Assembly (NCBI GenBank): GCA_028818705.1
Contig: JAPPNJ010000021.1
Coordinates: 1 to 35,203 of the forward strand
Direction of reading: 5' to 3'
DNA from: Candidatus Poribacteria bacterium
Lineage (GTDB): Bacteria; Poribacteria; WGA-4E; WGA-3G
DNA length: 35,203 bases
The translations under genes were made by a program, and so were the position numbers. Every line of letters begins with the position of its first letter. The stretch's first letter is position 1. Shown here piece by piece: positions 23,461 through 31,495 of this stretch. The notes under the pieces are model-generated. The model had not been told where the DNA came from and ran no database searches. It worked only from the letters and a program-made list of their open reading frames with translations.

Positions 23461-23826
23461 GTGAACCGAAGACCTTCAGGAAATAAGCGAAAACCGCAGA
23501 CACGGTATACAAATCCGAAGCGTCCAAAACCGAAGTCTAAATACAAGAAGCAACGAGATACCGATGTTGTTGATACTGACGTTGAGGTTGAAGATGCAGA
23601 ACAATCCTCCTCTAAAAACGATAAAATAGAGGTGGAAGGCACTGTTATTGAGCCTTTACCAAACGCGATGTTTCGTGTGGAATTGGACAATAAGCACCAA
23701 ATCCTTGCGCACATCTCTGGCAGAATGCGAAAGTTCTTTATCAAAATTTTGCCCGGCGATAAGGTAACTGTGGAACTATCTCCGTACGATTTAACGCGGG
23801 GTCGGATAACATATCGGAAAAAGTAG
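23461..23826 (+). CDS. infA: Translation initiation factor IF-1 with a long N-terminal extension
   Basis: Residues 54-121 are an almost canonical IF-1 S1/OB domain ([58 protein letters not shown]). IF-1 binds the 30S A site and helps start translation. Normal IF-1 is about 72 residues; this protein has 121. The extra N-terminus is strongly basic in residues 3-32 (Arg/Lys/Pro-rich) and then acidic in 33-48. The start GTG is preceded by AAGGAG at 9 nt, and no later start codon lies before the S1 domain, so the extension should be translated. It might contact rRNA. It could be a second IF-1 paralogue instead of the essential one. Confidence 0.88.
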   Translation: MNRRPSGNKRKPQTRYTNPKRPKPKSKYKKQRDTDVVDTDVEVEDAEQSSSKNDKIEVEGTVIEPLPNAMFRVELDNKHQILAHISGRMRKFFIKILPGDKVTVELSPYDLTRGRITYRKK

Positions 23827-23845
23827 ATTTCAGGTAAATCTCTAA

Positions 23846-23862
23846 GGCGAGGTGATCCTCGC
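23846..23862. repeat. Palindromic repeat, shortened GCGAGG member
   Basis: GCGAGG (23847-23852) pairs with CCTCGC (23857-23862) around TGAT, just after infA. It lacks the usual CTAC tail. Confidence 0.45.
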
Positions 23863-23952
23863 GCAGCGGTCAAAATTCTTGATAATGTGTTTTCCAAGTG
23901 TGCGTCCTTTACAATAGGAAAATCCTTTTCTGCTGCCTCTTAGGAAATTCTT

Positions 23953-24768
23953 ATGAAACCTGATGCCTTAGTTCATGTCAATAACATCGATGAAAAGCAG
24001 ATAGCTCAACTTCTTGACGCTATTGAGGCGAAACAGGCGGAGGTAGAAGAACTCACAGTGACAGTCGATACGCTGAAATCGGAAATGGCTTTGTTTCAGC
24101 GACGTTACAACGCCCATATTAGTCGTTACTATTTTGAGCTTGATAAGGTTGAACTTGAGACGAAGGAGTATCGTCTCCGACTACAATTGCGTCGAGAGAA
24201 GGTGAGTGAGGCAGAGATAGAAGCGCGTGTGGAATCCTGTTTTAGGGCAACCCGTGAGCGTATAGATGCATACGAGGAAGTGGAGGCATCAGAACCAACC
24301 TCCCAAGAAGGTCCCCCCCCTGATGCCAAACCGAAGCATTTGCAAAACCTATACCGAAAACTCGCCAAACGTTACCATCCAGATAAGGCTGCAGATGCCG
24401 AAGAACAACAACGACGCGAGCAGTTAATGCCGCTCATCAATCGGGCATATCATGAGAAAGATGTCCAAACCTTAGAGCGGTTAAACCTTGGTGAAACGGC
24501 GTTAGAGGGCATGCAAAAAACAGCCACTGAAAAACGGGCGGCTTTACGGATAGAACTCCGACAGCTCAACCGAGCGGCGAGTGAACTACGCTTAGAGATA
24601 AACCGACTCAAGACGGGACGCACCTATCAACTCAAACAACAGGTAGAGCAAGCTAAAGAAACCGGAAACGATCTGATGACTGGACTTGCAAAAGACTTAG
24701 AGCGGAGAGTTAAAGCGAGCTGCTCTCATTTAGCACGTCTAATTAATATGTGGCACCGATCAAAATGA
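23953..24768 (+). CDS. J-domain protein with the J-domain between two coiled coils
   Basis: A 271-residue cytoplasmic protein. Residues 14-50 and 65-110 are heptad-rich coiled coils (IAQLLDAIEAKQAEVEELTV). A proline-rich linker (117-128) follows. A short J-domain at about 128-178 carries the HPD motif at 142-144 (YRKLAKRYHPDKAADAEE). Another coiled coil fills 185-265. The HPD loop is the part that triggers Hsp70/DnaK ATP hydrolysis, so the protein should recruit DnaK to a partner bound by its coiled coils. It has no G/F, zinc-finger or C-terminal DnaJ domains, so it is not DnaJ itself. The SDR gene follows by 18 nt. Confidence 0.82.
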   Translation: MKPDALVHVNNIDEKQIAQLLDAIEAKQAEVEELTVTVDTLKSEMALFQRRYNAHISRYYFELDKVELETKEYRLRLQLRREKVSEAEIEARVESCFRATRERIDAYEEVEASEPTSQEGPPPDAKPKHLQNLYRKLAKRYHPDKAADAEEQQRREQLMPLINRAYHEKDVQTLERLNLGETALEGMQKTATEKRAALRIELRQLNRAASELRLEINRLKTGRTYQLKQQVEQAKETGNDLMTGLAKDLERRVKASCSHLARLINMWHRSK

Positions 24769-24786
24769 GCGAGAAGGGAACTGATT

Positions 24787-25521
24787 ATGCAACTCAAAGA
24801 CAAAGTTGCTATTATTACGGGTAGTGGACGCGGTATCGGTAGAGCGATTGCTATTGCCTACGCCGCTGAAGGTGCACGGGTCGTCATTGCATCACGCAGC
24901 ACACACGAACTTGATGCAGTCGCTGCAGAGATAACGGCGCAAGAGGGTGAAGTTCTTGCAGTGCCAACCGATATGCGAGTTCGGACAGACGTGGAAAACC
25001 TTATTCAGCAAACTGTGGATCGGTTCGGACGGATAGATATTCTCGTCAATAATGCAGGTGTTAATCCGAGAGGTCTGTTTTTAGATTCCACAGATGAAGA
25101 GTGGGAGCAGGGGTGGCAGATTAATGTGATGGGTGTTGTGTACTGTTGTCGTGCGGCGTTGTCGATTATGCAGCAACAGGGAAACGGAAACATTATCAAT
25201 GTGGGTTCCGGTATGGGACAGGTTGGACATGCGAACCTTAGCGTCTATTGCGCCTCTAAAGCGGCACTCCACGGCTTAACACAAGCGATTGCTGAAGAGG
25301 TATGGCAGGATGGCATCATCGCGAATGTGCTTATCCCTGGTCCAGTGAAAACCGAACTCTCAAGGGGTTCTTGGGAAAATGCGGGCACCTTCAGAGCGCA
25401 AAGCGATCCGTGGAAGGAACCGGAACAGGTTGTCGCCTCGGCACTGTTTCTTGCGGCACAACCGCCTGATAGTGGCATGACGGGTCAGATTCTTAGCATC
25501 ATGCGCCGGAACAGTCCGTGA
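24787..25521 (+). CDS. SDR family oxidoreductase (FabG-like)
   Basis: A classical 244-residue NAD(P)-dependent dehydrogenase/reductase resembling 3-oxoacyl-ACP reductase. The cofactor loop is TGSGRGIG (11-18), NNAG follows at about 87-90, and the catalytic Tyr-x-x-x-Lys is YCASK, with Ser in VGSGMG upstream. The C-terminal GMTGQILSIM is typical. FabG-like sequence does not prove a fatty-acid role; many paralogues act on sugars or xenobiotics. The ribosome site GAAGGGA is well placed. It follows the J-domain gene by 18 nt and is the last plus-strand gene before a convergent oxidoreductase. Confidence 0.85.
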   Translation: MQLKDKVAIITGSGRGIGRAIAIAYAAEGARVVIASRSTHELDAVAAEITAQEGEVLAVPTDMRVRTDVENLIQQTVDRFGRIDILVNNAGVNPRGLFLDSTDEEWEQGWQINVMGVVYCCRAALSIMQQQGNGNIINVGSGMGQVGHANLSVYCASKAALHGLTQAIAEEVWQDGIIANVLIPGPVKTELSRGSWENAGTFRAQSDPWKEPEQVVASALFLAAQPPDSGMTGQILSIMRRNSP

Positions 25522-25538
25522 TTTAGGCATTATGTTTT

Positions 25539-26591
25539 TTAAAGTGGAAACGGGACGCGCCGTCCCTCCTGCGCGGAACGATATGCTCCCAAAACCATCT
25601 CCACGGAAACCCTTCCATCCTCTACCGTGACATCAGGCTCGGTATCGTCCCTTAGGCAATCAATAAATGGACGCGGCACGCCTCCAATTCGCTCGCCGTG
25701 ACCATCTGGGATTGGAATCCCTAAATCCTTCCAGGAAGGCGCCTCTCGTGTATACAACTTAACGGCGATCGCGTCTGCTGGACGTGGCATATTACACGAT
25801 GGGGCATCGCCATAGTTCTGAATGACGACACCTTCATCGCCGTAGATTTCGGTTGTATTTTCACCGGCAAGCGTCACAGAAGTGTTCAGTAGGATTGCCA
25901 TTTCGCCACTGGCGAACCGATAGACAGCCAACCCTGTATCATCAGGTGCAACGTCTGTCAAGATATTATCGATTTCGGCGATAACGCTCGTCGGTTTACC
26001 GAGCATCCAGTGGATGAAATCGGTTGCGTGGGAGGCATCGTCCATGAACATACCCATGTTTTTCTCTGGATCGATGTGCCAACGACTGGGTCCCGTCACG
26101 AATCCCTCGTTAAACAAGGCGTCGATACAGTGCCGGCGGCGTAACACACCGATTTTCCCCAAAACACCACTATCAATGAGTTTTTTCATGGCGATGTTCG
26201 CCGGGTCGCGCCGCATCTGATAGCCCATCATAAACTTGACCCCAGTTTTTTCGACGACCGCTGCGATCCGATCGCAATCTTCTAACGTGAGTGCCATCGG
26301 TTTTTGGCAGAGGATATGTTTGCCTTCTGACGCTGCTGCTTCTACCATCTCGGCGTGCCGATTTGTCTCACACGTCACGATAACGGCGTGAATTTCGGGG
26401 TTATTGACGACATCTTCGAGATGCGGTGAGTAGCTCATGCCGTACTGGGTTGCTGCGATTTCACCGCGCTCGACGTTATCGTCCCAACATGCGATGAGTT
26501 CAACATCGTCAAACGTCTTCATTTGGTTGCAGTAGGCGTTGGCGTGTCCATGTGCGAAACTTATTATGCCGATACCAATCTTTGTTTCCAT
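25539..26591 (-). CDS. Gfo/Idh/MocA family oxidoreductase
   Basis: A 350-residue NAD(P)-dependent oxidoreductase of the Gfo/Idh/MocA family, which acts on sugars, inositols or their derivatives. The N-terminal Rossmann domain starts KIGIGIISFAHGHANAYC, a glycine-poor variant of the usual G-x-G-x-x-G. The conserved lysine loop is CQKPMALT (about 94-101, normally EKP). The second domain holds FMMGYQMRRDP and the catalytic-region DDASHATDFIHWMLG with its His. It starts only 3 nt after the PIN-domain gene ends, so the two are probably co-transcribed. Substrate unknown. Confidence 0.85.
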   Translation of the reverse strand: METKIGIGIISFAHGHANAYCNQMKTFDDVELIACWDDNVERGEIAATQYGMSYSPHLEDVVNNPEIHAVIVTCETNRHAEMVEAAASEGKHILCQKPMALTLEDCDRIAAVVEKTGVKFMMGYQMRRDPANIAMKKLIDSGVLGKIGVLRRRHCIDALFNEGFVTGPSRWHIDPEKNMGMFMDDASHATDFIHWMLGKPTSVIAEIDNILTDVAPDDTGLAVYRFASGEMAILLNTSVTLAGENTTEIYGDEGVVIQNYGDAPSCNMPRPADAIAVKLYTREAPSWKDLGIPIPDGHGERIGGVPRPFIDCLRDDTEPDVTVEDGRVSVEMVLGAYRSAQEGRRVPFPL

Positions 26592-26594
26592 ACC

Positions 26595-27092
26595 TTAACT
26601 GATCCAATCTGTGAGTATTTGTTGTGAATCTACTTCTGGGTTAAAAATTTGCAATCCTTCTGCGCGGGCTGCCCTGAGCAGACGTTGATCTGAAGCAACG
26701 AGTACCACTGTATCGCCCGTGTTCCGAAGTTCTGTTGCGGTGTCCAAGGCAGAACGCAAAACTATCGCATCAACGCTGTTGAGCGAGTGAGTTTCAATCA
26801 AATTCATTGAATTCCAAATAAGCGAATCCGGAATCGAGAGCGGTTTGAAAGCGGATTGACTGTCGATTACTTCACGCCTCAAATGGGCGACAGCCCTGTC
26901 AAACTGATGACTTGTGATGCGGCCGTCGTTTCTTTTGCGGACACAAATCCAAAAGATTTCGATTGCGCCAATTGTCAAACAGAACAAACGTCCCAAAGGC
27001 ACATTGCGAAAAAGAAAGAGCATTTTATCGCCACCAGATTCGCGAGTATACCTTTTAACAAGGGCGCTTGCATCGAAATAGAAATAGTACAA
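26595..27092 (-). CDS. PIN-domain protein, VapC-like toxin
   Basis: A 165-residue PIN-domain ribonuclease candidate. The four acidic metal ligands are visible: D7 (YFDASALVK), E45 (IGAIEIFW), D108 (NSVDAIVL) and D135 (VASDQRLLRAA). VapC toxins cut tRNA or rRNA and are held by an upstream antitoxin; here a 115-residue helical protein ends 2 nt before. The start is a TTG, with GGGAG 8 nt upstream inside the end of the antitoxin gene, which favours coupled translation. It is a little longer than most VapC proteins (about 130-140). Toxicity is inferred. Confidence 0.82.
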   Translation of the reverse strand: MYYFYFDASALVKRYTRESGGDKMLFLFRNVPLGRLFCLTIGAIEIFWICVRKRNDGRITSHQFDRAVAHLRREVIDSQSAFKPLSIPDSLIWNSMNLIETHSLNSVDAIVLRSALDTATELRNTGDTVVLVASDQRLLRAARAEGLQIFNPEVDSQQILTDWIS

Positions 27093-27094
27093 GA

Positions 27095-27442
27095 TTATTT
27101 CTCCCGTTCTGCAATAATTGCGCGGCTAAACTCGTTGTCCTCAGCACGAATACCATGTTGTCTCATACTTTCATGAAGATCCTCAATAGAACCGGGATCA
27201 AAATCAGGTGGGATTCCCATTTTTTCAAATATTTCATCTAGAATTTCCTCAGCGATATGTGCCTCTCTCTTGCTGTTTTTTAGGACTTCAGCTCCCCTCA
27301 GTGCAGCGGCAGCTTCGCTATTTTTAGGAACATCTGGAACCAATTTCTCAACGAGCCAAGAAAACTGCTCATTCACTTCCGTTATCATTTTCTCCAAACG
27401 ATCCAAACGTTGGACAATAGTTTCAAGCGTTGCCTTTTGCAT
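27095..27442 (-). CDS. Putative antitoxin partner of the PIN protein
   Basis: A 115-residue acidic helical protein. Residues 1-37 (LETIVQRLDRLEKMITEVNE) form a coiled coil. The C-terminal half (EILDEIFEKMGIPPDFDPGS) is charged and probably flexible, as in antitoxin tails that fill the toxin active site. I see no clear AbrB, RHH or HTH DNA-binding motif, so the family is uncertain. The antitoxin role rests on its position directly before the PIN gene (2-nt gap). GGAGG precedes the ATG. Confidence 0.65.
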   Translation of the reverse strand: MQKATLETIVQRLDRLEKMITEVNEQFSWLVEKLVPDVPKNSEAAAALRGAEVLKNSKREAHIAEEILDEIFEKMGIPPDFDPGSIEDLHESMRQHGIRAEDNEFSRAIIAEREK

Positions 27443-27519
27443 TGTAAAATACCTCCATTTTTTGTTTTTTGTATATTATGAATGATACCACAAAAGTTGT
27501 GAGATGTCACGGCAATATA

Positions 27520-27547
27520 TGGTTTTTGGTTGTTAGTTATTGGTTTT
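27520..27547 (+). repeat. Heptad repeat, four units
   Basis: TGGTTTT, TGGTTGT, TAGTTAT, TGGTTTT in exact 7-nt phase, 13 nt beyond the stop of the DUF3352-like gene. Confidence 0.55.
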
Positions 27548-27560
27548 AAACTGATCAGAA

Positions 27561-29246
27561 TCATTCTTCCAAGACAATACGGATTTCCGTATTCACACCG
27601 TCCCCACTAAAATCCATCTCAGCGGAAATTGGGCCGAGGGATTCCAATGGAAAGAGATTCTCGGTGATGCGCTGTGTGAGTGTTGCATCCAATTGCTGTC
27701 CAGAAAGCGAGAGCGGTACATTTGCGATCGGGAGGATGCGTTTTAGTTCTGGAACGAACAGATGCGGCTGCATAAATGTTTGAAGACCACTCGTATCCGC
27801 AGAGAATGGGACATCGGCTAATACAGGTGCATTACCCGTAGTTGTATCAATTACAGGTTTCAATCCTGCCAGCGTCGTGCTGAAAACGAAATAGTCATTA
27901 ACGATTGCATATCCTCCGGTAACTGCAAGTAGAAAATTGAGACGGAATTGGACAGGTTGGACTGTGACGTTCTTGTAATTCTGGGGTTTAAGGAATTCAA
28001 GAGGTTTACCACCAAAAGAAATTTTCCCTTGTTTGATGACCTCTAAAACAGTTTTTAATGGATCGGGTGCCTTGGCATGGGCAATTAGAACCAACGAAGG
28101 CATCACCGATACTTCGTCAGGTTCTGGGGCAACCAATAACAATGTCAAATTTTCGTCCAAAACTTGAGAGAAATCGATATCGCCGAAAATCTCGGACATC
28201 TGATTAGAAACAGGCAGTAAAGCAGCGAAAGCAGTTCGCTCAGGAAAAGCGAGAAACGGTTTTGCGTCATCCGCAGATGGAAAAACTTGCTGCCGCGCCT
28301 CTGTTGACTTGAGGAGGCGATGCCGTGAAATAATCACCCCGTCTTCGTATTGATTGCTGAATGCCCAATATTTCGCATCCCCAAAGAGATCGAAAAATTG
28401 TTTGACGAGTGCGTGTGTACCTACTTTGTCCAAGGCAGGCACGAGTTGGGGCATATCTACATATAGGGTGCTGCTGCCCTGACGATAATCTTGCTGAATC
28501 TCGTCCGACATTGGATGTTCAGCGATAAATCCACCGCCGTTTTGTGATGCTTTTGCGTCAGATGCATTGGCGTAGAGGTCAATTGTCTCCGCTAATAGCA
28601 GCGGATCGAGGCTTAAGATGCCGATCTTTCCGATAAAAGTATAACTAAAATCGCGGGGATAGCCTACAATGGTATTAATAGTAAGGTCGCGGTACTCGGT
28701 TTGAATACGCTCGTAATTCGGGTTGATTGCATCCGTTGCGGTCAGTGCCTCAATGCTCAGCTTCTCCTGCGCTCCGACTGCGGTGATAAGCAGAAATGTG
28801 ATTTCTCCCTCGCGTTGGTAAAATGCGAGGATGGCTTCCTCCCCGAAATAGCCGGTGACAGTCTTCAGGTCGAGTCTGCCACCCATTTCGTATTCCCAGA
28901 GTTGTTTCTGATAGACGAACTGTTTCCACCAGCGTTGTTCCTTTATTTCGGCGAGGAGCGGCATTTTAGCGGTCTGTTTTCCGAACTCACTACGATTGAA
29001 GGTTTCTACCAAGCCTTTTAATTCTTTGAGCGTTAAGTAGCAGATTGGAGACTTCGGGAGCAATGTGATAAGATGCTGCTCCGGTTCCCACAATGCAGTC
29101 TGATGATAGATAATGGATAGCAAAATGATAACCCCAATAAAGATGATTAGACTGATGAGAATGATTTTTTTACGTCTGTTCAGATGCATTGGTTTCGAGA
29201 CCTTTGTCATGGCATCGAGATTTCTGCCAATGGTTTCTTCGGTCAT
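27561..29246 (-). CDS. Membrane-anchored DUF3352-like protein
   Basis: A 561-residue protein with a cytoplasmic N-terminus of about 26 residues (ending NRRKK), one membrane helix (about 27-49, ILISLIIFIGVIILLSIIYH) and a large exported domain. The exported part has the repeating fold of DUF3352-type proteins: LITLLPKSPICYLTLKEL near the start, then alternating segments about a protein's computed quantities (AFYQREGEITFLLITAVG, LLLVAPEPDEVSVMPSLVLI). Function unknown. There is no catalytic motif. It is probably transcribed alone from the promoter at 29270-29298, with a very short leader of about 17 nt and only a weak ribosome site (AGAGA). Confidence 0.65.
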   Translation of the reverse strand: MTEETIGRNLDAMTKVSKPMHLNRRKKIILISLIIFIGVIILLSIIYHQTALWEPEQHLITLLPKSPICYLTLKELKGLVETFNRSEFGKQTAKMPLLAEIKEQRWWKQFVYQKQLWEYEMGGRLDLKTVTGYFGEEAILAFYQREGEITFLLITAVGAQEKLSIEALTATDAINPNYERIQTEYRDLTINTIVGYPRDFSYTFIGKIGILSLDPLLLAETIDLYANASDAKASQNGGGFIAEHPMSDEIQQDYRQGSSTLYVDMPQLVPALDKVGTHALVKQFFDLFGDAKYWAFSNQYEDGVIISRHRLLKSTEARQQVFPSADDAKPFLAFPERTAFAALLPVSNQMSEIFGDIDFSQVLDENLTLLLVAPEPDEVSVMPSLVLIAHAKAPDPLKTVLEVIKQGKISFGGKPLEFLKPQNYKNVTVQPVQFRLNFLLAVTGGYAIVNDYFVFSTTLAGLKPVIDTTTGNAPVLADVPFSADTSGLQTFMQPHLFVPELKRILPIANVPLSLSGQQLDATLTQRITENLFPLESLGPISAEMDFSGDGVNTEIRIVLEE

Positions 29247-29254
29247 CTTGTCTC

Positions 29255-29298
29255 TATAATCATGATATGATTATATCACACCTCTTTTGTGTAAACAA
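29255..29298 (-). promoter_or_regulatory. Promoter with overlapping palindrome (possible operator)
   Basis: On the minus strand TTGTTT (29293-29298), a 17-nt spacer and TATAAT (29270-29275). A perfect inverted repeat, TATAATCA (29255-29262) and TGATTATA (29268-29275), covers the -10 box and the start site, so a bound dimer would block transcription. Confidence 0.6.
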
Positions 29299-29304
29299 TG
29301 TAAT

Positions 29305-29339
29305 TGGTAGTTACAAGTTGGCATTTGGCGATTGGTGGT
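29305..29339 (+). repeat. Heptad repeat between divergent genes
   Basis: Five units in 7-nt phase: TGGTAGT, TACAAGT, TGGCATT, TGGCGAT, TGGTGGT. They sit between the two divergent promoters. Confidence 0.55.
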
Positions 29340-29354
29340 ATTCAGTAAAATTTG

Positions 29355-29383
29355 TTGCGAGCAAACGAAAAACGATGTAAAAT
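29355..29383 (+). promoter_or_regulatory. Promoter of the DUF6785-like gene
   Basis: TTGCGA (29355-29360), a 17-nt spacer and TAAAAT (29378-29383), about 25 nt upstream of the GTG start. Confidence 0.55.
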
Positions 29384-29407
29384 ATTAGTGTTATTTATCG
29401 AAAGAAG

Positions 29408-31294
29408 GTGAAAAACGTTCCGACCCAAAATCTCAGAATTCGGCCATTCACTATTTTCCTTATCTGTGTGTTAGTGCCTGCCAACTGTTGGTGGGTGTCC
29501 GCCTCCATTATCCGTGGTGGTGGAAGTCCGACGCAGGTTTCGCTTTTCTATAATGCCGTTATCACCATTTTAATCCTATTGGGCATCGGTGTTCTTTTGC
29601 GCCGATTGCATCATGCGCTCGTGCTCAACCGCGCGGAACTGCTGGTCATCTACACGTGCATTTCAGTGGGTGCAGGGCTTGCGGGTGTTGATAGATTCCT
29701 GGTCCTCATGCCTATTATCGGGCATGCACACTGGTATGCGACCCCGGAAAATGACTGGGCAAATTTGTTCCACCTTCACATTCCACCGTGGTTGGTTGTC
29801 AGCGATAAACACGCGTTGGAAGGTTATTACAACGGATTCGCCAGTATTTATGAATCGCGGTACTTAACCGCTTGGCTGCCTGCGATCTTTTGGTGGACGC
29901 TTTTTCTGGTCGCTGTCCACCTCGTGATGCTTTGTCTGAGTCTGCTCTTTCGCAGGCAGTGGGTTGAATCAGAGCGGCTGAGTTATCCGATCATCCAATT
30001 GCCCTTTGAGATGACGACACGCAGTCGTAGGTTCTTCGGTTCACCGTGGATGTGGCTTGGACTCTCAATCGGTGTCTCAATCGATATTATCAACGGGTTA
30101 AATTTCCTGTTTCCTGCCGTTCCGAGCCTTGGCGGAAAGTTGTATGATCTGCGGAAGATTTTCACAGAACGTCCATGGAGCGGGATAGGCTGGAGTCCTC
30201 TTGGCGTTTTCCCATTCGGCGTTGGGCTTTCGTTCTTTATACCGCTGGACCTCTCTTTCTCTTGTTGGGCTTTTTGGCTAATTTGGCGAGCGGAACGTTT
30301 ATTAGGTGTCATTGCCGGATGGCGGGGACTCCCACGCTTCCCCTATGAAGCAGAACAATCACACGGGGCATATTTAGGCTTGTGTGTTGTGGCTATCTGG
30401 ATGAGCCGACGCTATCTGGCAGGGGTTGCACGCCAACTCATATCTCCAAACAAAAATGAACCAATTTCATACCGCTTGATTGTCCTCGGATTTCTGGGTG
30501 CATCGGCATTCATCGTCGGATTCTGTCTGAAGATGGGGATGAGTTTTTGGATAATCATCGTCTATTTTACGATTTGGTTTGCGATAGCGATAGCGATTAC
30601 ACGCCTGCGTGCGGAACTCGGTTCGCCAGTCCACGACTTGCACTTCATTGGACCTGATGAAATGCTGCCTCGGTTGTTAGGCATCCGCCGGCTGGGAGCA
30701 GTGAACTTAACAGGATTTGCTTATCTTTACTGCCTGAACCGTGCTCACCGTTCACACGCTATGCCCCATCAACTTGAAGGTTTTAAGTTAGCAGAGGGAG
30801 CCAATATTCCGCTGCGGCGGTTTGCGGTTCTTATGATGCTGGCTTCTGCGTTGGGAGCCCTGGGTTCATTCTGGGCATACTTGGCAATGTACTACTCAGA
30901 AGGGGGTTTTTCAAGTTTCGGACGTGAATCCTTTAATCGCTTAGAGACGTGGCTAACATACACAGCACCACCGGATGTGCCAGCCATTAGCTTCGCCTCG
31001 TTTGGATTTGGGCTGACCCTTCTGCTTGCAGCGATGCGGATGCGATTCCTCTGGTGGAACTTACATCCTGTGGGTTATGCTATTTCCGGGAGCTGGGCAA
31101 TCAATCCGATGGTGGGTTCTATCTTTGTGGGATGGTTGCTGAAATGGTTGGTATTGAAATACGGTGGTATTCGCTTACATCGGAAAGCGGTCCCATTTTT
31201 CCTCGGTATTGTGCTGGGTGAGTTCGTGATTGGCTCGTTTTGGAGTCTCTTGGCTGTTGTGCTTGATCAACCGATGTATCGTTTCCTATTTTAA
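29408..31294 (+). CDS. Polytopic membrane protein, DUF6785/DUF6784-like
   Basis: A 628-residue inner-membrane protein with about 14 predicted helices (for example 14-35, 45-62, 75-95, 155-180, and several from 350 to 620). The soluble-looking stretch LFHLHIPPWLVVSDKHALEG (about 118-137) and SPVHDLHFIGPDE (about 405-417) match what I recall of DUF6785 and DUF6784, found mainly in Planctomycetes and Poribacteria-like genomes. Function unknown; a transporter or exopolysaccharide role is possible but not shown. The GTG start at 29408 is the only credible one, with GAAAGAAG just upstream. Confidence 0.7.
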   Translation: MKNVPTQNLRIRPFTIFLICVLVPANCWWVSASIIRGGGSPTQVSLFYNAVITILILLGIGVLLRRLHHALVLNRAELLVIYTCISVGAGLAGVDRFLVLMPIIGHAHWYATPENDWANLFHLHIPPWLVVSDKHALEGYYNGFASIYESRYLTAWLPAIFWWTLFLVAVHLVMLCLSLLFRRQWVESERLSYPIIQLPFEMTTRSRRFFGSPWMWLGLSIGVSIDIINGLNFLFPAVPSLGGKLYDLRKIFTERPWSGIGWSPLGVFPFGVGLSFFIPLDLSFSCWAFWLIWRAERLLGVIAGWRGLPRFPYEAEQSHGAYLGLCVVAIWMSRRYLAGVARQLISPNKNEPISYRLIVLGFLGASAFIVGFCLKMGMSFWIIIVYFTIWFAIAIAITRLRAELGSPVHDLHFIGPDEMLPRLLGIRRLGAVNLTGFAYLYCLNRAHRSHAMPHQLEGFKLAEGANIPLRRFAVLMMLASALGALGSFWAYLAMYYSEGGFSSFGRESFNRLETWLTYTAPPDVPAISFASFGFGLTLLLAAMRMRFLWWNLHPVGYAISGSWAINPMVGSIFVGWLLKWLVLKYGGIRLHRKAVPFFLGIVLGEFVIGSFWSLLAVVLDQPMYRFLF

Positions 31295-31350
31295 TGGTTG
31301 TTGGCTATTGGCGATTAGCAGTCGGCAGTCAGCGGTCAGTGGTCAGATAA
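31295..31350 (+). repeat. Heptad repeat array, eight units, flush with a stop codon
   Basis: Units begin at the base after the TAA of the DUF6785-like gene: TGGTTGT, TGGCTAT, TGGCGAT, TAGCAGT, CGGCAGT, CAGCGGT and so on, all in 7-nt phase. They merge into the GGGCAAT hairpin that follows. Confidence 0.7.
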
Positions 31351-31352
31351 AA

Positions 31353-31382
31353 ACGGGCAATGAATTGCCCTACTACGAACAG
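31353..31382. repeat. Palindromic repeat, GGGCAAT type
   Basis: GGGCAAT (31355-31361) pairs perfectly with ATTGCCC (31364-31370) around GA, followed by TACTACGAAC. The same ends, with about 34 nt inserted in the loop, occur at 9593-9652. Confidence 0.75.
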
Positions 31383-31395
31383 GAAGTCAGAAAGA

Positions 31396-31425
31396 GTCGG
31401 GAATCGGAGTTCCCTCCTACCGGAG
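31396..31425. repeat. Palindromic repeat with TCCTACCGGAG tail
   Basis: GGGAA (31399-31403) pairs with TTCCC (31410-31414) across TCGGAG, followed by TCCTACCGGAG. It is another stem variant of the 17417/17452 family. Confidence 0.65.
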
Positions 31426-31437
31426 CGTAAAATGACA

Positions 31438-31465
31438 TTGTTATTTTTTGGGTTTGTGGTATAAT
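31438..31465 (+). promoter_or_regulatory. Promoter of nth
   Basis: TTGTTA (31438-31443), a 16-nt spacer and a perfect TATAAT (31460-31465), about 30 nt before the TTG start. Confidence 0.65.
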
Positions 31466-31495
31466 GTTTAAAACACAATATTCGGGCGAGAAACA

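Noticed and set aside
31230..31430. Small ORF (66 codons) at the end of the DUF6785-like gene
   Set aside because: Its sequence is made of translated heptads and hairpin repeats.
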